Part shown: in pieces, positions 7,582 through 13,654 of the stretch | Position numbering within the stretch: position 1 is the stretch's first letter | Layout: each line of letters starts with the position of its first letter | DNA from: Halomonas halophila | Lineage (GTDB): Bacteria > Pseudomonadota > Gammaproteobacteria > Pseudomonadales > Halomonadaceae | Assembly (NCBI GenBank): GCA_002433675.1 | Contig: DJIP01000061.1 | Span: 1 to 13,654 of the forward strand | Direction of reading: 5' to 3' | DNA length: 13,654 bases | Position numbers and translations under genes: made by a program | The notes under the pieces: generated by a model | Databases searched by the model: none | Seen by the model: the letters and a program-made list of their open reading frames with translations, nothing else | Told to the model about the DNA's origin: nothing

Positions 7582-8904
7582 TTAGCCCAGGTACTTGATC
7601 ATCACCCCGGCGGCCACTGCCGAGCCGATAACGCCCGCAACATTGGGCCCCATCGCGTGCATCAGCAGGAAGTTGTGGGGATTGGACTCGAGCCCCACCT
7701 TGTTGGACACCCGCGCCGCCATGGGCACCGCCGAGACACCGGCGGAGCCGATCAGTGGATTGATCGGATGCTTGCTGATGAGGTTGAGCAGCTTGGCCAT
7801 CAGCACACCGCAGGCGGTGCCGATGGCAAAGGCCACCATGCCGAGCCCAAGGATGCCCAGGGTTTCCACCGCCAGGAAGCGGTCGGCCATCAGCTTGGAG
7901 CCCACCGACAGCCCGAGGAAGATGGTCACGATGTTGATCAGGGCGTTCTGCGCCGTGTCCGAGAGCCGTTCGACCACCCCGCACTCGCGCATCAGGTTGC
8001 CAAAGCAGAACATCCCGAGCAGTGGCGCCGCATCCGGCAGGAACAACACCACCAGGATCAGCAGTGCCAGCGGAAACACGATCTTCTCGAGCTTCGACAC
8101 CGGGCGCAGCTGGGTCATGGCGATGCTGCGCTCCTTCTGGGTGGTCAACGCCTTCATGATTGGTGGCTGGATCAGCGGCACCAGAGCCATATAGGAGTAG
8201 GACGCCACCGCGATGGCACCCAGCAGCTCGGGGGCCAGAATGCTCGAGACATAGATCGAGGTCGGGCCGTCGGCACCACCGATGATGCCGATGGCCGCAG
8301 CCTGGTTGAGGCTGAAGTCCATCCACCCCATGGCGGTCATGCCCACCGCCCCGATCAGGGTGGCGAAGATGCCGAACTGGGCGGCGGCACCGAGGAACAG
8401 GGTGCGCGGGTTGGCCAGCAGCGGACCGAAATCGGTCATCGCGCCGACCCCCATGAAGATCACCAGCGGCGCGATACCGGAGGCGATGGCCACACTGTAG
8501 AACTGATACAGCATGCCATGGGAATAGCCCCCATCCATGGCCAGGTCATTGGCGGTGCGAAGCAGCGCCGGCGAGATATCGCCGTGCAGCGTCTCGCTGA
8601 TGGCGTAGCGCCAGGTATCCACATCGGCGCCCGCCGGCAGGCTGGTGCCTAGCGCCTGGGCCATCTGCGCCAGCAGCTCGGGGCGGCCCAGGTGGGCCGC
8701 CTGCTCCGCCGCCGACAGCGCCAGCCCTGCCTCGGGGATATTGGCCAGGATGCCGCCGAAGCCGATCGGCACCAGCAACAGCGGTTCGAACTTCTTGGCG
8801 ATGGCCAGCCACAAGAGCAGCAGGCCCACCACCAGCATCACCGCCTGGCCCAGGGTCAGGTTGTACAGCCCGGAGCCGTACCATAGGGTCAGAATCTTCT
8901 CCAT
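7582..8904 (-). CDS. oadB: Na+-pumping oxaloacetate decarboxylase beta subunit
   Basis: OadB is the membrane subunit that decarboxylates carboxybiotin on OadA and couples this to Na+ export. The 440 residues are strongly hydrophobic, with family motifs [13 protein letters not shown] (48-60), [13 protein letters not shown] (156-168), [15 protein letters not shown] (207-221, containing Asp212, the counterpart of the essential Asp203 of the Klebsiella protein) and [20 protein letters not shown] (385-404). The ATG at 8902-8904 follows the oadA stop by 9 bases, with AAGGAC overlapping that stop as ribosome site. The start and length agree with other gammaproteobacterial OadB. The last 18 codons (7582-7638) are the proximal member of the 3'-end repeat array. 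Confidence 0.97.
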   Translation of the reverse strand: MEKILTLWYGSGLYNLTLGQAVMLVVGLLLLWLAIAKKFEPLLLVPIGFGGILANIPEAGLALSAAEQAAHLGRPELLAQMAQALGTSLPAGADVDTWRYAISETLHGDISPALLRTANDLAMDGGYSHGMLYQFYSVAIASGIAPLVIFMGVGAMTDFGPLLANPRTLFLGAAAQFGIFATLIGAVGMTAMGWMDFSLNQAAAIGIIGGADGPTSIYVSSILAPELLGAIAVASYSYMALVPLIQPPIMKALTTQKERSIAMTQLRPVSKLEKIVFPLALLILVVLFLPDAAPLLGMFCFGNLMRECGVVERLSDTAQNALINIVTIFLGLSVGSKLMADRFLAVETLGILGLGMVAFAIGTACGVLMAKLLNLISKHPINPLIGSAGVSAVPMAARVSNKVGLESNPHNFLLMHAMGPNVAGVIGSAVAAGVMIKYLG

Positions 8905-8913
8905 GGGAGGTCC

Positions 8914-10725
8914 TTAAAGCACGATCAGGGTGTCGCCGACGGAGACGCTGTCGCCCTCGGCGACCTGGACGTCGGACACGGTGCCGGCAGCGGCAGCGCG
9001 GACCTCGGTCTCCATCTTCATCGCCTCGAGGATAACCACCACGTCGCCCTCGGCCACGCTGTCGCCGGGCTTGACGTTGACCTTGAAGATGTTGCCGGCC
9101 AGCGGTGCATCGATGGTCTCGCCAGAGGAGGCTGCCGGCGCCGCCGGTGCAGCAGCAGGAGAGCCATCAGCGGGCGCTTCCTTGACCTGGGAAATATCGC
9201 CACCCTCGGCGACCTCGACCACGTAGGCGGTGCCGTTGACCTTGACGGTGTAGGTCTCGGGTCCGGCGGTACCAGCCTTGGTCGCCGGCGCCTTGGCGGG
9301 GGCAGCGGGCGTCGCCGCCTCAACGCTGGGCGCAGGTTCGAAGGCGTCGGGGTTGTCGCGGTTCTTGAGGAACTTGAGCCCGATCTGCGGGAACAGTGCG
9401 TAGGTCAGAACGTCGTCCACCTGACGCTCGCCTTCAGCCAGACGGATGCCGTCATCCTTGGCCTTGGCCGCGAGTTCATCGGTCAGCCGCGACATCTCGG
9501 GATCCAGCCGATCCGCGGGACGCTCGGTGATCGGTGAGGCACCGTCCAGCACCCGGCTCTGCAATTCGCTGTCGAAGTCCGCTGGCGCAGCGCCGTACTC
9601 GCCCTTGAGCAGCGCCTGCACCTCCTTGGAGATGGACTTGTAGCGCTCGCCCATCATCACGTTCATCACCGCCTGGGTGCCGACGATCTGGGAGGTGGGC
9701 GTCACCAGCGGGATATAGCCGAGGTCTTCACGGACCCGGGGTATCTCCTTGAGCACCTCGTCGAGACGGTCACCTGCGCCCTGCTCCTTCAACTGGCCTT
9801 CCATGTTGGTGAGCATGCCGCCCGGCACCTGGGCCACCAGGATGCGCGAGTCGATGCCCTTGAGCGAGCCCTCGAAAGCAGCGTACTTCTTGCGCACCTC
9901 GCGGAAATAGGCGGCAATGTCTTCCAGCGCTTCCAGGTCCAGGCCCGTGTCGCGCTCGGTGTCCTTGAGCATCGCCACCAGCGACTCGGTGGGACTGTGA
10001 CCGTAGGTCATCGACATCGAGGAGATGGCGGTATCGACGTTGTCGACGCCAGCCTCGGCGGCCTTCAGTGCCGTCGCCGACGAAAGCCCGGTGGTGGCGT
10101 GGCAATGCAGATGGATGCGAATATTCAGCGCCGACTTAAGCTTGGTGACCAGCTCGAAGGCGTCATAGGGGGTAAGAAGCCCCGCCATGTCCTTGATCGC
10201 CAGAGAGTCGGCGCCCATGTCGGCGATGGACTTGGCCAGCTCCACCCAGCTATCCAGGGTATGCACCGGGCTCTTGGTGTAGGAGATGGTACCCTGAGCG
10301 TGGCCATCGTTGGCCTTGACCGCCTGGATCGCACGCTCGAGGTTGCGCGGATCATTCATCGCGTCGAACACGCGGAAGACGTCGACGCCGTTGGTCTTGG
10401 CGCGCTCGACGAAGCGGTCGACCACGTCATCGGCATAGTGGCGATAACCCAACAGGTTCTGGCCGCGCAGCAGCATCTGCTGCGGCGTATTGGGCATGGC
10501 TTCCTTCAACGCCCGTATCCGCTCCCACGGATCTTCGCCGAGGTAGCGGATACAGGCGTCAAAGGTGGCGCCGCCCCAGGATTCCAGCGACCAGAAGCCG
10601 ATCTTGTCGAGCTTCTCGGCGATGGGCAGCATGTCGTCGATACGCATGCGGGTGGCGAACAGAGACTGATGGGCGTCGCGTAGCACGACATCGGTGATGC
10701 CTAGCGGGCGTGCAGATTCGCTCAT
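8914..10725 (-). CDS. oadA: Oxaloacetate decarboxylase alpha subunit (biotin protein)
   Basis: OadA transfers the carboxyl group of oxaloacetate to its own biotin. The 603 residues comprise a carboxyltransferase barrel (about 8-300) with metal ligands Asp17 (VVLRDAHQS), Lys178 (AIKDMAG), His207 and His209 (HLHCHATTG), all at the same numbers as in the Vibrio enzyme. A helical association domain (to about 460), an Ala/Pro-rich linker and a biotinyl domain follow, with biotin Lys570 in EAMKMETE. The ATG at 10723-10725 is chosen because AAGGAC lies 8 bases upstream and the residue numbering then matches. The upstream ATG at 10765-10767 would add 14 residues with no ribosome site. It lies between oadG (72-base gap) and oadB (9-base gap). 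Confidence 0.97.
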   Translation of the reverse strand: MSESARPLGITDVVLRDAHQSLFATRMRIDDMLPIAEKLDKIGFWSLESWGGATFDACIRYLGEDPWERIRALKEAMPNTPQQMLLRGQNLLGYRHYADDVVDRFVERAKTNGVDVFRVFDAMNDPRNLERAIQAVKANDGHAQGTISYTKSPVHTLDSWVELAKSIADMGADSLAIKDMAGLLTPYDAFELVTKLKSALNIRIHLHCHATTGLSSATALKAAEAGVDNVDTAISSMSMTYGHSPTESLVAMLKDTERDTGLDLEALEDIAAYFREVRKKYAAFEGSLKGIDSRILVAQVPGGMLTNMEGQLKEQGAGDRLDEVLKEIPRVREDLGYIPLVTPTSQIVGTQAVMNVMMGERYKSISKEVQALLKGEYGAAPADFDSELQSRVLDGASPITERPADRLDPEMSRLTDELAAKAKDDGIRLAEGERQVDDVLTYALFPQIGLKFLKNRDNPDAFEPAPSVEAATPAAPAKAPATKAGTAGPETYTVKVNGTAYVVEVAEGGDISQVKEAPADGSPAAAPAAPAASSGETIDAPLAGNIFKVNVKPGDSVAEGDVVVILEAMKMETEVRAAAAGTVSDVQVAEGDSVSVGDTLIVL

Positions 10726-10797
10726 GGCTGGGTCCTTATCGTTATGAAGCGCTTTGTCGAAATTCACGGTCAGGGTCGTCGCCTGGTACGGACGACC

Positions 10798-11046
10798 TCA
10801 GCGACGCTGGCGGTAACGGTGAACCGCGGCGGAGATCGCCGCCATCACCGCATCGTCCTGGCCTGGCGCGACGTGTGCCGCCCCGCGCCTGGGCGCCTCG
10901 ACCGGCACCGGCTCGGGAAAGTAGCGACCGATGATGCGAGACATCAGCGTGGTGGTGATCACCAGCACCGTAAGAAAAACAAAAACAAAACCCATGCCGA
11001 GCGCCATCAGGCTGAGGCCCTCGTTGAGCAACTGAGTGTCTTGCAT
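10798..11046 (-). CDS. oadG: Oxaloacetate decarboxylase gamma subunit
   Basis: OadG holds the alpha and beta subunits together and binds zinc near its C-terminus. The 82 residues begin MQDTQLLNEGLSLMALGMGF, with one membrane segment (about 14-36), then a Pro-rich stretch (PEPVPVEAP) and a C-terminal helix AVMAAISAAVHRYRQRR that contains the family's terminal His. The ATG at 11044-11046 has a strong GGAGGA site. The frame is open further upstream to 11235, but that part has no family resemblance and overlaps dusC. It is the first gene of oadGAB, divergent from dusC. Confidence 0.93.
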   Translation of the reverse strand: MQDTQLLNEGLSLMALGMGFVFVFLTVLVITTTLMSRIIGRYFPEPVPVEAPRRGAAHVAPGQDDAVMAAISAAVHRYRQRR

Positions 11047-11173
11047 GCGGGATCCTCCGCGTTGTAGCGCCAAAGTTGCCTTGATCTTTCTGGATCGTAC
11101 GGCTTGCGCAAAAATTTTGATGCTATACCCTGCCACATCCCCGGCACAGCACCATGGTCTAAAGGTAGCAGTT
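11047..11173. promoter_or_regulatory. Divergent control region of oadG and dusC
   Basis: This 127-base stretch separates two divergent genes and is markedly more AT-rich than its surroundings, particularly 11104-11130 (GCGCAAAAATTTTGATGC, then TATACC). TTGCGC at 11104-11109 and TATACC at 11124-11129 on the plus strand are promoter-like but only 14 bases apart, too close for a standard sigma70 promoter. No confident -35/-10 pair was found on either strand. Confidence 0.4.
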
Positions 11174-12259
11174 TTGGTTGTTAAATTACTACATAAACAG
11201 GAGTTAGACGAAGGTCGCATTGGGCTCGCGCCCATGGAGGGCGTGATCGACGCTCACACCCGCGACCTGCTGACCCGTGACGCCGGCTTCGACTGGACGG
11301 TCACCGAGTTCGTGCGGGTCGTGGACGCGCGCCTGCCGCCTCGAGTGTTCTATAAGCACTGCCCGGAACTGGCGACCGAGGGCGTCATCACCCCCAACCG
11401 TATCCCGGTGCACCTGCAGCTGCTCGGCTCCGACCCCGATGCCCTGGCCGCCAATGCCCGCCAGGCGCTGCGCCTCGGCGCCATCAGCCTGGACCTGAAC
11501 TTCGGCTGCCCGGCCAAACTGGTCAATCGCCACGACGGCGGCGCCTCATTGTTGCGCGACCCACGACGCCTGGAGCGTGCCGTGGACGCCGTCCACCGTG
11601 CCGTGGGCGACAGCATCCCGGTCACCGCCAAGATCCGCCTCGGCTTCTCCGATCGCCTCCGGGCACTGGACTGCGCCCTGGCCGCCGAGGCCGCCGGCGC
11701 CACCCAACTGGTGGTGCATGCCCGCACCCGGGACGAGGGCTATCGCCCGCCGGCCCATTGGGAGTGGATCGGACGCATCAACCAGCGCCTGCGCATCCCG
11801 GTCGTCGCCAATGGCGACATCTGGAGCCTCGAGGACTACTGGAAGGCACGCACCCTGTCCGGCTGTCGCGACGTCATGCTGGGCCGCGGCGCCCTGGCAG
11901 ACCCTAGACTCGCCCCGCGCATCCGCCACTGGCAGCGCACCGGAGAGCGCCTGCCGGCCACCTCCTGGACGGAGCGCTCCGACATCCTGACATCCTATGC
12001 TGCAATGCAGCGTACCACACTCCCGGCAAAAGTGGTGGTGTCCCTACTAAAGCAGTGGATGAACCACATGAAGGCGCGCGATCGCGAGGCCGCCTCCCGC
12101 TTTCAGGCCCTGCGACGCATCACCGACCTCGATGAATTCCTTGCGGGGCTCGGCGCCCAGCACCCTGAACCAGCCCCCGTCACGGCTCCAGGCGCCACAC
12201 TGCGCCAGAATCTCGTCTCCCCCAAGCACCAAGGCGAGGCAGTCGCCGCCACCCAATAG
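11174..12259 (+). CDS. dusC: tRNA-dihydrouridine(16) synthase DusC
   Basis: Dus enzymes are FMN-dependent and reduce uridine to dihydrouridine in the tRNA D-loop; DusC acts on U16. Features are the FMN-barrel start RIGLAPMEGVID, TEFVRVVD and LQLLGSDPDALAANA. The catalytic Cys112 is in LDLNFGCPAKLVNRHDGGASLL; VTAKIRLGF and HARTRDEGYRPPAHW are typical of the DusC subgroup, and ANGDIW and MLGRGAL are also present. The start is unclear. Family similarity begins at about 11216, where no ATG, GTG or TTG is in frame. TTG at 11174-11176 with AAAGG 8 bases upstream is preferred (361 residues). ATG at 11120 gives 379 residues without a ribosome site, and a rare ATT at 11219 would match DusC length best. 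The last 30 or so residues are a Pro/Ala-rich extension. Confidence 0.9.
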   Translation: MVVKLLHKQELDEGRIGLAPMEGVIDAHTRDLLTRDAGFDWTVTEFVRVVDARLPPRVFYKHCPELATEGVITPNRIPVHLQLLGSDPDALAANARQALRLGAISLDLNFGCPAKLVNRHDGGASLLRDPRRLERAVDAVHRAVGDSIPVTAKIRLGFSDRLRALDCALAAEAAGATQLVVHARTRDEGYRPPAHWEWIGRINQRLRIPVVANGDIWSLEDYWKARTLSGCRDVMLGRGALADPRLAPRIRHWQRTGERLPATSWTERSDILTSYAAMQRTTLPAKVVVSLLKQWMNHMKARDREAASRFQALRRITDLDEFLAGLGAQHPEPAPVTAPGATLRQNLVSPKHQGEAVAATQ

Positions 12260-12311
12260 GGATAGGCAGGTCAACCTCCCCTCCCGGTGCAGGATCCGAT
12301 CGGAGCAGGGG

Positions 12312-13178
12312 CTAGCTCTTGTCCTTGAGGGCGGCCCAGTCGATATCGGGATCACGCCGCCCATGGGCGCCGGCGTAGGGCGGAGATTCGGGCGGCTGCC
12401 ACTGCGCCAGCCGCTCGGGCGCCACCTCGAACACCTCCACCGCCAGCGGGTGACAGGTGGACAGCGGATCCCTGGCGTCAGGCCCCCATAGATCCACCGA
12501 CAGGTCGCCACCCGGGCAGCAGGACAGCGCGCACAACAGGTCGATCTCGGCGAACAACTCGAGATAGTCCCCCGGCCGCGCCGGGCAGGCCTTCATGAAG
12601 TACTGGTCATCGTCGTTGAGCCCGGTGCACTGGAAGACGTTGAGCACGTCATGCACGTCGAACTCGGTCAGCCCCCAAGGTGCGACCGCCCGCACCAGAT
12701 TGGAATGGCAGTGAAAGTCGAAGTCCTCGCCAGTCAACAGGCGATTGACGTAGGGGTCACAGCGGGTTCCCAGCAGGTCATGCACACGCCCGCCTTCGGC
12801 GTCTTCACCGTAGCCGGCCATGGTATCGTCGATGATGGTGGCCATCGGACGCAGGAAGGGCAGCGTCGACCACAGCCTGTCGTAGGTACTGACATGGGCC
12901 CGCTGCAATTGACGGGTGCGCGAGGCCCACATGCGTTCGCGCGGGTCATGGCGGTGCCACATATTGAAGTCCCCGACCTGAGCGCCATCGACGATGGCGA
13001 TGCGAAAGACCTGTCCCGCCTTGACCTCCCAGGCCAGTCCATCACGAATCGGCACCCGGTGACTGGCCACCCGACGCCGACTCCCCGCCCGTTCGGTCAG
13101 GCCGTCATAGAAGGCGCGATCCACCTCGAGCATCGAGCCCCTGGTCGCCTGATACGCTGCCGCCACCTTGCTGCCCAT
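12312..13178 (-). CDS. DUF1989 (urea carboxylase-associated) family protein
   Basis: The 288 residues belong to the DUF1989/urea carboxylase-associated family. Members near urea carboxylase genes work in guanidine or urea-derivative use; some form carboxyguanidine deiminase. Visible family features are GAQVGDFNMW (65-74), the Cys/His-rich GTRCDPYVNRLL (137-148) and FDFHCHSNLVRAV (153-165), DVHDVLNVFQCTGLNDDDQYF (174-194) and ALSCCPGGD (217-225). The Cys and His residues suggest a metal site. The ATG at 13176-13178 has an excellent AAGGAGGG site. No urea carboxylase, allophanate hydrolase or transporter lies beside it in the window, so the substrate is open. It converges with dusC across a 52-base gap without a clear terminator. 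Its leader carries a duplicated hairpin. Confidence 0.85.
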   Translation of the reverse strand: MGSKVAAAYQATRGSMLEVDRAFYDGLTERAGSRRRVASHRVPIRDGLAWEVKAGQVFRIAIVDGAQVGDFNMWHRHDPRERMWASRTRQLQRAHVSTYDRLWSTLPFLRPMATIIDDTMAGYGEDAEGGRVHDLLGTRCDPYVNRLLTGEDFDFHCHSNLVRAVAPWGLTEFDVHDVLNVFQCTGLNDDDQYFMKACPARPGDYLELFAEIDLLCALSCCPGGDLSVDLWGPDARDPLSTCHPLAVEVFEVAPERLAQWQPPESPPYAGAHGRRDPDIDWAALKDKS

Positions 13179-13196
13179 GCACCACCCTCCTTACGC

Positions 13197-13242
13197 GTGA
13201 AAGCCACAAGGCTTCCCCTATGTGTGAAAGCCACAAGGCTTC
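13197..13242 (-). promoter_or_regulatory. Duplicated 19-bp hairpin in the leader of the DUF1989 gene
   Basis: The 19-bp sequence gtgaaagccacaaggcttc occurs twice (13197-13215 and 13224-13242), 27 bases apart. On the minus strand each copy can fold as AAGCC-TTGT-GGCTT with an extra G-C closing pair. The proximal copy ends 4 bases before AAGGAGG, so folding could block or expose the ribosome site. An alternative pairing AGGCT-GA-AGCCT at the 5' side would compete with the first hairpin. It could be an RNA switch or a protein-binding repeat. It is not guanidine-II, whose loops read ACGR. Confidence 0.6.
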
Positions 13243-13350
13243 AGCCTAGACCAGGCCAAGGGAGACAACGACCGACGCGCGACACGGCAACGTTCGCGAC
13301 TGATCGACGCCATCAGCCGGTCGGCCGCTCGGCCGCTCGGCACGAAACTT
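13243..13350. other. Non-coding stretch upstream of the DUF1989 leader
   Basis: No gene is recognised here. The stretch contains a short repeat of TCGGCCGC at 13320-13339 and ends with GCACGAAACTT (13340-13350), a motif that recurs at 13468-13478 and 13562-13572 in the repeat modules to the right. The promoter of the DUF1989 gene should lie here, but no clear -35/-10 pair was found. Confidence 0.4.
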
Positions 13351-13398
13351 GTCAGGAAAGTAGTCAGGAAAGCAGTCAGGAAAGGAGTCAGGAAACAG
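13351..13398. repeat. Minisatellite, four 12-bp units
   Basis: Four consecutive 12-base units, gtcaggaaagta, gtcaggaaagca, gtcaggaaagga and gtcaggaaacag, differ at only one to three positions. The last unit overlaps the beginning of the larger repeated module. The same core (caggaaac) recurs at 13481, 13575 and 13587. The copy number probably varies between strains. Confidence 0.95.
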
Positions 13399-13401
13399 CA
13401 T

Positions 13402-13430
13402 AAAAGGGCGCCCATCCTTCGACAGGCGCC
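13402..13430 (-). terminator. Intrinsic terminator, distal module
   Basis: On the minus strand GGCGCC (13425-13430) pairs with GGCGCC (13407-13412), followed by CTTTTA. The stem is 6 bp with a 12-base loop and the T-tract is short (four T), so this is the weaker of the two copies. Confidence 0.65.
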
Positions 13431-13493
13431 TAAACGATCGCAACCGGCAGTAATCGCCAGCCGGTCGGCACGAAACTTGGCAGGAAACAGCAT

Positions 13494-13524
13494 AAAAAAA
13501 GACGCCCATCCTTCGACAGGCGCC
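13494..13524 (-). terminator. Intrinsic terminator, proximal module
   Basis: On the minus strand GGCGCC (13519-13524) pairs with GGCGTC (13501-13506, one G-T pair), followed directly by seven T. It is the same hairpin as in the distal module but with a longer T-tract. Confidence 0.75.
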
Positions 13525-13595
13525 TAAACGATCGCAACCGGCAGTAATCGCCAGCCGGTCAGCACGAAACTTGACAGGAAACTTGGCAGGAAACA

Positions 13596-13623
13596 GAAAA
13601 CCCGCCCTCCGAAGAGAGCGGGT
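13596..13623 (-). terminator. Terminator of the tRNA transcript
   Basis: On the minus strand ACCCGCTCTC pairs with GAGGGCGGGT (one T-G pair) around a TTCG tetraloop (13600-13623), followed by TTTC. It starts 7 bases after the encoded CCA of the tRNA, so it ends the tRNA transcript. Confidence 0.9.
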
Positions 13624-13630
13624 CTGAATC

Positions 13631-13654
13631 TGGCGCGCCCGGGAGGATTCGAAC
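13631..13654 (-). tRNA. tRNA 3' end (probably tRNA-Arg), cut by window edge
   Basis: The last 24 bases, read on the minus strand, are the T-loop TTCGAAT, the T-stem half CCTCC, the acceptor half CGGGCGC, the discriminator G and an encoded CCA. The matching 5' acceptor would be GCGCCCG, which is the acceptor of gammaproteobacterial arginine tRNAs. The anticodon lies outside the window, so the isotype is inferred from the acceptor stem only. Confidence 0.85.

Larger units (their letters stand above)
13389..13574 (-). repeat. Tandem duplication of a module of about 93 bp (13389-13480 and 13481-13574)
   Basis: The two modules are nearly identical. Each, read on the minus strand, contains a hairpin ACCGGC...GCCGGT, the segment GCGATCGTTTA, a GC-rich hairpin GGCGCC...GGCG(C/T)C, a T-tract, then CTGTTTCCTG. 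A third, partial version (from 13587) keeps caggaaacag and an A-run but has a different hairpin next to the tRNA. The modules look like duplicated transcript ends or a duplicated small structured RNA of about 65 bases. Confidence 0.9.

Noticed and set aside
7225..7584. The repeat array as a CRISPR
   Set aside because: The repeat units encode the oadB tail, the spacers are themselves near-identical, and there are no cas genes nearby.
7405..8652. A 415-codon plus-strand open frame over oadB and the repeat array
   Set aside because: It is antisense to the certain oadB gene, lacks a recognisable domain, and its repeats ([13 protein letters not shown]) simply reflect the displaced oadB tails.
11047..11170. 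A sigma54 promoter for oadG (TGGCAGGGTATAGC on the minus strand)
   Set aside because: The GG and GC elements are 9 bases apart instead of the required 10, so it does not meet the pattern.
13197..13242. The DUF1989 leader as a guanidine-II (mini-ykkC) riboswitch
   Set aside because: The hairpin loops are TTGT, not the required ACGR, although the two-hairpin layout is similar.
13218..13509. Minus-strand open frames of about 90 codons over the minisatellite (FLTPFLTAFLTTFLT)
   Set aside because: The periodic peptide follows from the 12-bp repeat, the frames cross two terminators, and there is no convincing ribosome site or relative.

Overview
The window is GC-rich chromosomal DNA from a gammaproteobacterium. 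Three things suggest a halophilic or marine member of the Halomonadaceae: a System I cytochrome c maturation operon, a sodium-pumping oxaloacetate decarboxylase operon, and an OlsF-type two-domain acyltransferase, all with Halomonas-like protein sequences. The family assignment is an inference. Window DNA alone cannot fix the genus.

Layout. Positions 1-3808, minus strand: ccmA-ccmB-ccmC-ccmD-ccmE-ccmF, the heme export and apocytochrome ligation operon. It is tightly overlapped except for a 222-base gap before ccmF, which runs off the left edge. Positions 3809-4072: divergent control region with a textbook LexA (SOS) box. Positions 4073-5175, plus strand: a LexA/UmuD-type self-cleaving S24 protein with no DNA-binding domain, overlapping by one base with yigZ (IMPACT family). 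Positions 5266-7044, minus strand: a PlsC-GNAT fusion, probably an ornithine-lipid synthase (OlsF-like). Positions 7150-11046, minus strand: the oadG-oadA-oadB operon, followed by an unusual array of displaced copies of the oadB 3' end and a strong terminator. Positions 11174-12259, plus strand: dusC, which modifies tRNA at position 16. Positions 12312-13178, minus strand: a DUF1989 (urea carboxylase-associated) gene with a duplicated small hairpin in its leader. Positions 13243-13630: non-coding DNA with a 12-bp minisatellite, a duplicated module of about 93 bp that ends in intrinsic terminators, and a UUCG terminator. Positions 13631-13654: the 3' end of a minus-strand tRNA, probably tRNA-Arg.

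Most notable observation. Downstream of oadB lie three further copies of the last 17-18 codons plus stop. They differ from the gene and from each other essentially only at synonymous third positions, and they use TAA, TAG and TGA as stops. Non-coding tandem duplicates would not diverge this way. Each copy therefore appears to have served as (or come from) the real end of an oadB gene, as expected if the 3' end has been replaced repeatedly, for example by elements integrating there and restoring the frame. Second, an SOS-controlled, HTH-less S24 protein sits in an operon with yigZ and has no umuC beside it.
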